From: Branchiostoma floridae
Lineage: Eukaryota > Chordata > Leptocardii > Amphioxiformes > Branchiostomatidae
Length of the DNA: 64,000 nt
Reading direction: 5' to 3'
NCBI RefSeq assembly: GCF_000003815.2
Contig: NC_049997.1
Span: 12,080,459 to 12,144,458 of the forward strand
The position numbers and the translations under genes were made by a program. Within the stretch, counting starts at the first letter, position 1, and each line of letters starts with the position of its first letter. The notes beneath the pieces are model-generated. The model saw only the letters and a list, made by a program, of their open reading frames with translations, made no database searches and had not been told where the DNA came from. Below are positions 23,771-33,673 of the stretch, in pieces.

Positions 23771-24559
23771 CATTGTCTTATTTCTGTAGCATGTATAATG
23801 CATTTATTTACTAACTGAAGTAACTGTTGTAGAAACATAATGTACAATATAATAATACATGTAGCAGCCTTTTAAGCTTTAGTCTGCTTCCAGTGGTTAT
23901 GAAATCATACAACGTCAAGTAAATTGCCAATCAGCCACATGTGGGAAACATATGACGTTGTCAGCACTCTACTGACTGAGGGAGCTTCAGGCATAATAGC
24001 CTTAGGTGTGAAACCTCTGTAGTCATTATAAAAGAGCATAAGGTACACAAAAAGAAGTAGACTCAGTGGTACAGTGTGCTTTCCTAAAAAAGTGATCCAA
24101 GGCGAAACCTCACTGAACTTACCTTTTTAACTAGGCTCAAGTTAATTAAAGTGTTTTTAAAAAGTGTTCTTAACTGCATAATGCCTTTTATCTTATGGCT
24201 TTGCACAAGAGTTTCAGGTGGGAATTTGAAGTAAAGTGAAGGGTTCAAATAGTCTACGCTAGCTAAGGAATCTTGAAAATCAATAAAAAATCGAAACATA
24301 CGGTCACAATCTTTGGTTTGCATCTTATTTCTTCTTCTTTACTTCATTGCAATCTTGCATTTTTGAGTTCCAATTATTTAAGAGACAAGCACAATTTTTG
24401 GTTGATTTCCCCCAAAACCATAGATTACAAATTGTTTGGTACCAGTACAAGTCTTGTAACTCTAATGCAAAGGAAGCCCTTTTTGGAGCAGATAATCAAT
24501 GAGTATAAAACAGATGCTTTCATAACCAGGTGGTCGTTTTGCAGACTAAGGTGGTCACT

Positions 24560-24699
24560 GTAGTTCGCTTGGGTTGACATATGCAAATTATTCTTTCAAA
24601 TGGGCTGACATATGCAAATGAGGCACAACAAGGGGCTTCAGTTCCTGACCACTGTCATTTTGCAAGCAGAGTCTTCCACTAGCCAGTAGCTGCCTGTAG
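24560..24699 (+). promoter_or_regulatory. Promoter with two octamers and exon 1, copy 2
   Basis: Two ATGCAAAT octamers lie at 24581-24588 and 24612-24619. The downstream one, in a gctgacatatgcaaatgagg context, is 87 bases before the donor CTGTAG|gtgagtg at 24699, exactly as in copy 1. The upstream one is embedded in a 31-base block (24560-24590) that is identical at 32348-32378 in copy 3. The upstream flank (about 24460-24530) also resembles 31970-32030. Confidence 0.6.
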
Positions 24700-25061
24700 G
24701 TGAGTGAATTTCTTCTATTTGTTGACTCCACACAATTTTCTTACAAAACATACTGTGGAGCATATTGTTCAAAACAAAATGATATTTTCCTTTAAGTTAG
24801 TTTGCAATGCTGTCTATTCTTTAAAAAAAGTGCTTACCCTAACTGGTTTAGACAACTGTATAACCATATGTTATTTTAACGGTGGTTTCGTTGCACATTT
24901 ACTAAAATTCACATGATTTAGCATCAAATTGGAAGATATTGCAAATGCAATCAAGGCAATTCAAGAGGAAAAATTTAAGATACTTCTTTCTGAAACCTTT
25001 TTTGTTACCAGAAAACTGGTGCCTTCAAACAGGTTAAACGAGGTTGTATATCCATAGCACA

Positions 25062-25120
25062 AAAAGGGGGCGTGACCCACCTGTAATCAAGCCTGTTCAC
25101 AATAGTTAGTCCTGATAATA
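25062..25120 (+). promoter_or_regulatory. Conserved intron-1 element, copy 2
   Basis: The word aaaagggggcgtgacccacc, preceded by aacaggttaaacgaggttg, matches copy 1 and copy 3 at equivalent intron positions. It lies about 366 bases after the exon-1 donor. Confidence 0.5.
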
Positions 25121-25560
25121 GGAGGAAATCTACTGGTGATCCTATAACACACTCCTTTCTAATGCAACAAAACAATGTTAGAGATTTCGGGAAAAGTCTT
25201 CGAATAGAACTGGTACTTTTCACCACTTGTCTTGTAAGACAACAGAACCATTATCGTCAGCCCAATTAAGTGTAATTAGTCATTCCAAGAAAGCACTCCT
25301 TACGCTACTAACTTAATATAAGAGGTACTGCAAACTTCCAATTGTCTTTGAGATTCCAAACCAATCTACAATTAACATTCAATCACTTTAGGTTAGTACA
25401 GTAGATAAACAAGTGGGTGAGGGAATATGAATGAGTTGCTTATCCTCAGTAAGGGTAGTATTAACAACTGCACTTCTGTATTAACTTTGTGTCATTTATC
25501 ACAGAATCACTACTATTCACCCATGTGCATATAACACCCAACATGTTTCTAATCTTAGTA

Positions 25561-25779
25561 CAATGCTAAACTTTCTTCTAACACAAAGTACACACGGATC
25601 AAATTTTCAACTACCACTGTCGCTCTCTTCAGGATCAATACTGATGACCAATCACTTCTGTCAGAACGTAAACTTGCAAAGCGATTGATCATCAGTATTG
25701 ATCCTGAAGAAGACGACAGTGTCGCTGAAAATTTGATCCATGTGTACTTTTGTGTTGAAAGAAAACTTCCATTGTACTA
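25561..25779. mobile_element. Palindromic MITE, family 3, copy a
   Basis: The outer arms tacaatgctaaactttcttc and gaaagaaaacttccattgta are inverted, and so are the inner arms cacacggatcaaattttc and gaaaatttgatccatgtg, giving a long hairpin. A related copy is at 46962-47125. It is non-coding and lies in intron 1 of dynein light chain copy 2. Confidence 0.8.
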
Positions 25780-25911
25780 TGATTACTATCAACACAGATG
25801 AGCTTCCATGATAATGTTTCCAATCTGTTCATTCCTAATCACCCTACTAACCATGGCCCACTGCTTCTCTTTGTAGTGTCAACCTCGGCCAGACCACAAT
25901 CCTCCAACAAC

Positions 25912-28900
25912 ATGGATGCAATAAAGGAATTTTTACAATCTGACGACAGGTAAATATCATGGCTGATGCAGCGACCCCTGCCCCCCCTGCGGAAGAGAAC
26001 CCCCCTCAGCCTACGACCTGCGAACCCCCTAAGGAGCCCCCTCAGCCTACAACCTGTGAACCCCCTAAACCCCCTCCGGCTGAGAAGGGGTCCAAGGGGC
26101 CACTAGATTATATCGCAGGGCTGTTAAAGGATGATGAAGCGTAAGTAGTTAATGATTGTTGCAGAATTTCTCACTCTGTGTACCTGGAGCTACATAACAG
26201 AAGGTATGTGTCCTGCTAACTAACTTTGTTGCATGATAGATATACCAGTAAGATGAAAACTCTCGTGCAAAAGACAGAGGTAGCATCTGATATGGTTACT
26301 GAAGATAGTTGTCTTCCCATTACTTTATGTATTTGCAAGCATCTACAATCTATATAACAGTATAGCCAGTATATCTATCCTTTAGCTTAACTTTGACTTT
26401 GACTTTATTGACGATGAGACAAGTCATTACAAGGGTCTGCCTAGGCAGCTTTGGGCTGGTAGGGCAGAACCTACAAAAATGCGGACGAACGTACAAAGAA
26501 TTCGTCATAAGAAACACACCAGCTTCGCAGGCATGCGGCACGGCAAAAGTTGGTTAATTACACTGAATGACCTGTCACACCTACAAGAAACCTTAAAGTT
26601 TGTACATAGTCGTCTTGATGCAAGCATTGTTTAAGCACTGTTTAAGCTATCTGGTGAGAATGCCCATACAGAACTTGCTGGCAACAGGTTCTACTCTATG
26701 ATGGTTCTAGCATTGCAACATTTACAATTTACCTAGCCATGTATACGTAGGGCAACTTGTTTTTGGAACATCTTGTTCTGTGTCTTGTCCATGCACATTG
26801 CAAAAAGAAACCAATAAGACAAGAAAAGATAATGTTGTTTAGCTAAACTACAATTTTCAATTATTGGTCAACACTATACATGTAGTTATCTATTCGGAGT
26901 TGAGTAAGGGAGCTTAGAACATCAATGAATTACACAAGGTGCATTCTGCATGTTGTTTTATTCGCTTACTGGGAAGGCCCTGAGAACTGTTTTATTCTGC
27001 AAAAGAGGTAAGTAATGTCAATTGTCTTAAAAGTCAAACAGCTGTCTGCAACAAGTCCACATGTTGAGGTAAGATTACTAAGAATGAATGCTTACTACTA
27101 TAATGTTTTTTAAAGAAAAGCTATGTATGCATGAACAATACCACTTGTCCAAGTAGTAATTACTATTAAATTAGTAAGCTATAATTGCAAAGCGCTATCA
27201 AAACTGGATTTAACCATCATTCACCTGATTGTTGTAAAAAAAACTTACTGGAAACATTTCAATCCCATGTTTCATTATTGACATATCACAAAAACTTAAA
27301 AACATTTTTCATCAACATGCCTGACCTGAACAACATCCCACAACGTCCTACCCTCGCAAGACAGGGAACAACAATGCTAATTCGGATGGAGAGAGAGAGT
27401 GTGCACAAATTTCTGTCATTGTCCAATATCCAGACTGATGTTTGAAAGTGGTTTACTCCAATTTCCATTACGCCCATCAAAGTTGATGAGGTGATCTTAA
27501 AAGTTTTTCTATCAAAACTAAATAATCAACTAGAAAGGCCGACATTTGCTTGAGAGCAAATACAGCATATTTCAGCCATCTCCCTCCTCATGCAACAATA
27601 GACTGTTCCAAAATCACCCATGTGCAAAAATGGAACACTTCTGCTTAAAATGACTTCTAACTACTAATCACACTTATGAGCAAAAATGAATCTTACAAAC
27701 CCCCTTCAAGAATGGACTCTTCTAGTGCACCCCATGTAGAAAGGTAAAATAGACGACTCCAAAAACACTTCCGCTAAGAAATGGAATTTTGAATCATCAG
27801 CCGTCCAAAACCATATTTGAAAAAAAAGCCCTCTGTGCAAGAATCGACTCTTCCTGTCATACCCCTGTGTAAAGTGGAGCGATCCAAAAATACAGCAGCT
27901 AAAATAGGACATTGACATAATCACCAAAGTCCACAAAATGAATTTAAAAAAATACCCCCTTCGTCGAAGAATGGAATCTCCCAGAACACCCTGTTTAAAA
28001 TTGCACAATAGACAAGTCCAGAAATACTCACAGTACATGGCCATTTGTATAATAAGCAACCCAGTCCAAAACTGAATTTTAAAAAAGTCCCCCGTGCATG
28101 AATGGACTCTTCTAGATGACACCAGGCTTGCTGATTGGCTGCCGAATCCTCCTCATGTGCAGTCTTCAGGTGGGGGTCAACTTCCATTCAACAAATGGAA
28201 TTCGGAATCATCACCCATGTCCAAAACTGAATTTTTAAAAAATCCCCCCTATGTGCAAAAATGGACTGTCCCAGTAGTAGTCTTATGTCAAGTGGTTCAG
28301 TGCAAAAAAACTTCCGCTAAAAAAAACATTGGCATTATCACCAAAGTCTAAAAGTAAATTTTAAAAAACACCCCCTGCCCAACAATGGACTCTTCCAGCA
28401 AAATGAGCTCGCTCATTGGCTGGTCATTAATTGGATTTACCTTGTCCCCCCAACCACCTGGATGTCTATGGACTAGGTAGGTAGGTACACTCTAGATAAT
28501 TGGATCTACCTGGCACACCTGTGGCCCTGACACACCAGAATGACCTAGAGGTCGTTGACCTCGGCACTCCAGACCTTACATATCCAAAACTCTCCCACAA
28601 AAACCTCCTTAAGGAGCCATTTTGAAGTGATTTATACCAAATATTATACATGGGTCCTTTGAATAAGTATCTAGGGAACCTCTGTCCCAAATTTCAGGTC
28701 ATTTGGATGTAATACCATGGTACAGGGGGCCAAATTATACAGTGTTGGTCCAAAAGTTGCAATAAAACCTCAATAAAATCATTTAAGGAGCAGATATGAA
28801 AAAAATGAAAAAAACACATTTGGGTATTGGCCCACTCTACCCTTGGGCCAAATTTCAAGTCATTTGGTCCAGGAACGGCGGAGATGAATCGCATTGAAAG

Positions 28901-30197
28901 TTTGACAGGAGAAAGAAAGAAAGAAAGAAACATTACGAATACAATATATTTCACCATACCTATGGTATGGCTGAAATATAAATAACGGCTGGCTAGAGAC
29001 CTGGCCTGGATACAATATTGTTGCTATTTATGACAAGAACCAACACCTGTTTCTTTCTCTGCAGCGAGGACAAAGGAGACGTTAAGATCAACGTCAAACA
29101 GTGTGAGATGCCGGACGACATGAAGGAACACGCCACCAACACAGCAACTCCTCTTGTAAAGGTAAGAAGATATCGTAGTGTACAGTCATATAAATGTTTA
29201 TACCCCTATTTATACATCGCTATGTTCTGACAAGTGACAACACAATGTTCTAAAGCAGGTCCACCTATAGACCTACTAGGACTTTAAATAGTGTAACTGT
29301 ATGTCTGTTATACATTTTATCTGACCTTGAACTCTTCTTCCCTAATGACCTCAATGAAAAGTGGCCTGTGGCCCAATTTGAGCTTCTCATGGACAAACAA
29401 AGCTTCAAACCCTAATCTCAACCCCTGACCAGAACTTAGGGTTGTCCTAGATGTAGACATTCAAAATTGTTTTTTCCATGTACAGTAAACCTGCTCAAGC
29501 GACCACCTCTTCTTAGCGACCACTTTCATTACGACCACTTTTTCTCAGTCCCGAAAATTTTCCTCATTGACGTAAACATTCACAACGACCACCTGGCCAA
29601 CACGACTGCGACCGCCAAAAATTGAGACCAAATCCCTGCCCATAACAACCACGTCATTTTCAAATCTTGAGGTGTCATCGATTTTCAATGATAACTAGCG
29701 CGATTTTGTGCCGAATTCGGCCAGTTTGCGTCAGATTTTGACTACCATTACGATGTTATGTTCAAAATAAAGATGGGGGCGGATGCACGTGTCTGTGCTT
29801 AAACACAACGGAAACCATTTAAACTATGCATCGGGCATGTTGTGAGTCAATACTCTTCTAACCGACCACCTGACCAAATTGACCGCTTTTGACAAGTCCC
29901 CCAGGTAGTTGTATTGGACAGGTTTTACTGTTAGTAGTTAACTTAAAGTTTTAAACATGAGGATGTCTAATTTGTAGCAACCTACCATAGGTCACTGACC
30001 TTGAGTAACTTTCCCAACAGGAGAAGAAGCCTCACAAGGACATCGCGTCTGCTCTGAAGAAAGAGTTTGACTCCAAGTACGAGCCGACATTCATCTGTAT
30101 CGTGGGCACGGACTTCGGATCCTCCATCACCCACACCAAGGACTGCTTCATCTACATGTACCTCAACAAAACCGCCATTATGCTCTTCAAGGTGTAG
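25912..30197 (+). CDS. LC8-type dynein light chain, copy 2, short isoform
   Basis: Coding exons are 25912..25949, 29065..29161 and 30021..30197 (312 nt, 103 residues). The transcript exon starts at 25877 after ctctttgtag. The N-terminus [12 protein letters not shown] joins in phase 2 to [19 protein letters not shown]. The last exon is nearly identical to that of copy 1 over [20 protein letters not shown] and [17 protein letters not shown], ending LFKV. The role is that of the LC8 hub family. Near-identity of the final exon to copy 1 suggests recent duplication or gene conversion, while the N-termini and introns have diverged. The first coding intron is about 3.1 kb and holds a satellite array and other repeats. 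Confidence 0.85.
25959..30197 (+). CDS. LC8-type dynein light chain, copy 2, proline-rich long isoform
   Basis: Coding exons are 25959..26140, 29065..29161 and 30021..30197 (456 nt, 151 residues, the same length as the copy 1 long form). The start lies 9 bases past the short-form donor, and five bases after the TAA (25951-25953) that closes the short frame when that donor is skipped, exactly as in copy 1. The N-terminal exon contains a doubled [11 protein letters not shown] unit and ends [19 protein letters not shown] before a phase-2 donor GC|gtaagt. The proline-rich part has diverged from copy 1, but the [13 protein letters not shown] tail is conserved, so the tail is probably the functional segment and the proline-rich part a spacer or docking region. 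This is inference. Confidence 0.75.
26393..26535 (-). repeat. Non-LTR retrotransposon 3' end fragment (copy a)
   Basis: On the minus strand this reads to cctaggcagacccttgtaat and ends in a repeated aaagtc-type tail. The same sequence occurs in the opposite orientation at 39285-39390. The short simple-repeat tail is typical of 3' ends of CR1/RTE-like elements. Confidence 0.65.
27600..28410. repeat. Tandem satellite, about 128-bp unit, six units
   Basis: The word gaatggactcttc or close variants recur near 27710, 27838, 27966, 28098, 28257 and 28382, each followed by an aaaacttccgctaa-like stretch and then tgaattttaaaaaa and ccccc. The array is in the first coding intron of dynein light chain copy 2. 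The 138-residue minus-strand frame here repeats itself and is an artefact. Confidence 0.85.
28690..28990. repeat. Dispersed repeat fragment with (GAAA)n
   Basis: The stretch aaatttcaagtcatttggtc followed by a gaaa microsatellite (about 28911-28930) and caccatacctatggtatgg looks like a retroelement end or a degraded mobile element. There is no second copy in the window, so the assignment is by appearance only. Confidence 0.4.
29483..29932. mobile_element. Pogo/Tigger-like non-autonomous transposon
   Basis: It begins tacagtaaacctgctcaagc and ends with the inverted ggacaggttttactgtta. The gaccacct and accgaccacctg words near both ends are also inverted-type ends. The interior is CpG-richer than the surroundings and has no frame. 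Shorter relatives with gaccacct ends are seen near 6770-6970, 12000-12150 and 32210-32330. Confidence 0.6.
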
Positions 30198-31020
30198 AGG
30201 TCAAAGTTTAGAGGTCATACCAAGACCTGCAATAAAAGCTTACAATGTCATCTTGTAGCTTAATAAAAGAGGAAAAGAAATAAAAGCGATGTTCTTTCAA
30301 TGACTTTTCATAACGTAATCAGAAGCAAGGAGGTTTTTTTTCTAAATAATCTTTACTTTTAGTTCTGAAAATCATTTTGAATGTCACAGTTTATTTAATC
30401 TCTTAGCAGTTGTGATGAGGTGATCTTCGGTGAAAGTCTGGTAAAAGAATTTCATTCTTACACTTTAAGGTGCTTTTTTCTTCCTAATGCTGCGTTTTGT
30501 AGGTGCTCAGTAAGGTTTTAAAAGGTGAAAAAAGACAGACCTATGCAATTCCCTTTTTTTTCACACTTAGCATTGTCTTTTGCTAATGGATGGTTATGGT
30601 TAAGGTAGTGTCATAGAATTGAAGAAAGTCCAACAACTTAAACCATGCTTTTATGGTACTTCTGCAAAGTAACCTATAACCACCCTCTAGCCAATCATTA
30701 TAGGAAGTGTGACAAAATATGGTGAATGCAATGCTGAAAAGATAGAACATAGCACCAAATTTGTAACTTACGTGAAGTACTTAAACAGCCTTACTACACA
30801 ATCCTGTGAATGTTTTTGTTCTTTAAAAACCAACATAGATACATGTATACACAACAGACGTAACTACAAGCAAGTAATTGGCTAATACAGTATACATTTT
30901 ATTCAAGCACTCGATCTATAACTACACAAGGATACTACAATGTAATATTATTACATGCTATTTGGTGGGTTATTGAAGTGTGATGATTACAATAAACATT
31001 TGAAACATTAAAAACCAGAG
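30198..31020 (+). terminator. 3' UTR and poly(A) signals, copy 2
   Basis: AATAAA occurs at 30262-30267 and again at 30991-30996. The distal site is followed by cttatttctgtgg, similar to the sequence after the copy 1 signal. Two 3' ends may be used. Confidence 0.5.
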
Positions 31021-31398
31021 ACTCCTTAATCTTATTTCTGTGGTATTTCATACATTACAGACATTTCACAAAATTTAACATAATTGTGTAGTGCAATTAC
31101 ATAGCCTTGCTTTCTAGCACATGGGGACTCCACATGTATGGAATAGGTTCAAGCCTTAAATCTGCCAGGGTTGTGGGAAGGAACCAAGACTTGTATACGG
31201 GAATCTGAGCTACATCTATATTATTTATTATTAGGTTATGATAGTATTAGAACCAAAAACATGATTTAATATTTTGGCCAAGTCAACATGAAATCATAAA
31301 ATGTGTCATGTACATCTTCAATCAGCTTCATGTTAAACATATTTTTTATTGCATTGTCAGTGCTTTCTCCAGGTCTGGATTTTTTCTGTCCTCTTATA

Positions 31399-31689
31399 CA
31401 GGGTTGAACAAGTTTTCTAAAATCCACTTGCCCGAACCAATTTTTCACTTGCCCAAAATCCAAATGTCACTGTTACTAGTATATGCATTTTCACTTCCAG
31501 CAATGGAATTCTCTGTAGACAATTGCTTGATGTCATGACTGTAAAAAGTAACAAGTACATCAAAATTGCACTAAAATCAATGGAAAAATCTTACTTGCCC
31601 GATCGGACAAGTGGGGTAGGTCATGCACTTGCCCGAACAGCACTTTCACTTGCCCTGGACAATAGGGCTAGTGGACTTGTTTATCCCTG
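31399..31689. mobile_element. Non-autonomous DNA transposon, 5-bp target duplication, copy a
   Basis: The ends are CAGGGTTGAACAAGT and ACTTGTTTATCCCTG, flanked by ttata (31394-31398 and 31690-31694). It is 291 bp and repeats cacttgccc/cttgcccga words inside. A closely related copy lies at 39728-40053 with a different 5-bp duplication. The 76- and 81-residue frames through it are not genes. Confidence 0.9.
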
Positions 31690-32347
31690 TTATATTAGTT
31701 TGGTCGAGTGTCGAAGTGCATCTTTTGGAAAGTGGCTTCGGGTGGTCCAAGCATGCTCCCCAGTGTAACATTAATTTTTAGAAATTCCAACCCTCGATTC
31801 CACACATTTAAGGGGCAAATTGCTTGATTTCAATCAAATATCCCTGTAGCTGTTTTGGTTGCACTGTTAACCCGCATTCCCAAGGCTCTATGAGACGAAG
31901 ACATTTTGTTCAGTTCTTGAAAAACATGAAGTTTAGAAAATCAAGAGGCTTCAGCACAAATTTTCTAACTCAAATGCAATGTCAGCCCTTTTTTGTAAAG
32001 ATAATCAACGAGTATAAACCAGATGTTTTCATATCTAATGTGTTATACAAAGAGTGACACAAAATATATATGACCCCTATCAAAAGTACATTATACTTGT
32101 TGGACAGGCTCACAGTATGTCTGTGTCACTTCCCCTGACCTCCTGTATGCAGGACTGTAACAGTAAAACCATGCAAGGGACATGAAGAAAATTTCTACAG
32201 CAACAAGAAACAGTTGACCAGTACCCCCAGGATTCTCAATGCTTAGGTCAACGGTGAAAATTATTCTTATGGACCATCAAAAATATGGTCCCAATGACCA
32301 GGTGCATGTGCAGAGGTCATCAGTCAATCAGTGCGTTGATCATGGAT

Positions 32348-32452
32348 GTAGTTCGCTTGGGTTGACATATGCAAATTAACACATCACTACGCCGAGGTTC
32401 CGTCACTTGTGCACTGAGTCTGTTGGATATAGCAGGTAGCTGTCTGTAAAAG
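32348..32452 (+). promoter_or_regulatory. Promoter octamer and exon 1, copy 3
   Basis: The octamer ATGCAAAT is at 32369-32376, 83 bases before the donor GTAAAAG|gtgagtt at 32452. The block tagctgtctgtaaaag matches tagctgcctgtag of copy 2. The exon is non-coding and splices to 33641. Confidence 0.55.
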
Positions 32453-32761
32453 GTGAGTTTTAACCAACAGTTTTTTTCGACACTCGATGTAAACAGTTAT
32501 AAACCTTCTCTACTGACAGGTGAGACTGGTAAAAATAAGAGTTGTGTCAAAATTTAAAGGATGCTGCATGTGTTAAAAGCCAGATCATCTTTTAGATTTT
32601 CAAAATCAGATGCTCAATCACATACTGATCTATAGAGAGATCATATACTGACCTACATAAAGATACGATATTCTTTCATTTACAGTTTTGAGGCCGAAAC
32701 GAAGAAGAGATTTTTGTTTGTAAATGCAGACATGCATAGGGGCACGTACCCTGCCCAGCTG

Positions 32762-32815
32762 AAAAGGGGGCGTTACCCATTGTTTTTATGTCTACATAAC
32801 TGCTAGCAACAATTT
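32762..32815 (+). promoter_or_regulatory. Conserved intron-1 element, copy 3
   Basis: aaaagggggcgttacccatt followed by tctacataactgctagc matches the copy 1 element (gctacatagctagac). It lies 311 bases after the exon-1 donor. Confidence 0.5.
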
Positions 32816-33673
32816 AAAATTGTCTTTGATGAAAATTACCATGTACATACACATGCGGTCTACACCATCACATAAAATAGAATTGACAAATATCAGGTAA
32901 AATTTATTGTGTATATATGGATTGCAAAGTATAATGTCACATTTTTTCAGCTGACCGGGCAATTTTATGCTCACTCAATCATACAAACGATGTCTGTACA
33001 CCTGCAAGGTTCTTTTAGACTACTTAATTTTAAAATCTCAAGTATCGCATAATTTAAGAATTTCCCAGCATTGCTCTAATCTATATCAATTTTAGCTTCC
33101 ATAGTTGTTTGTCCTACAATATGAAAACACTGCACTAAGTCTGGAAATAAGCAAGTAACATTCAAAGCATTGTTACCTTTTTAAAAGTGAAAAATGATTG
33201 TGTTGATATTGTACTGCTAGTATGCACAATGCATTCAACATGTATGGGACAAATTTAAACCTACTAGGGTAACATCAAGCTCAAATAGTGGAGTTTGCAA
33301 AGACTGAAATTGTTGTCAAATGCAAAATCACTGTAAGTTGTGTTTGTGGCAGTAACTAAAATATTACATTCTTTTGACGAAATACAGTTATAATAAACAG
33401 TTTCACACAACAGAGTGTGCTATATATACTTGGGAAGCTTTTAAGATGCATTCTCTTTTTCATAACTTTCATCTACAAAAGTGGCAGAATGTTTCATTTT
33501 GTATTAGCTAGTGAAGCAAGGGGGAATAATTAATAAGCTACGTCAGCCATGTATGATCAACTAAATGCTTCTCTATATCTGGTGTATTTAACTGTAACTA
33601 TTTGACATCCATATTGAAGCTGAGTGTTTTGTCTTTACAGTGTGGACTGTAGACGTACCGTCTTTCCAACAAA

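Noticed and set aside
27706-28187. 138-residue minus-strand frame
   Set aside because: It translates the 128-bp satellite, and the residue pattern repeats with the array.
31308-31768. Two plus-strand frames of 76 and 81 residues
   Set aside because: They lie across the 5-bp-target transposon and recur with its second copy.
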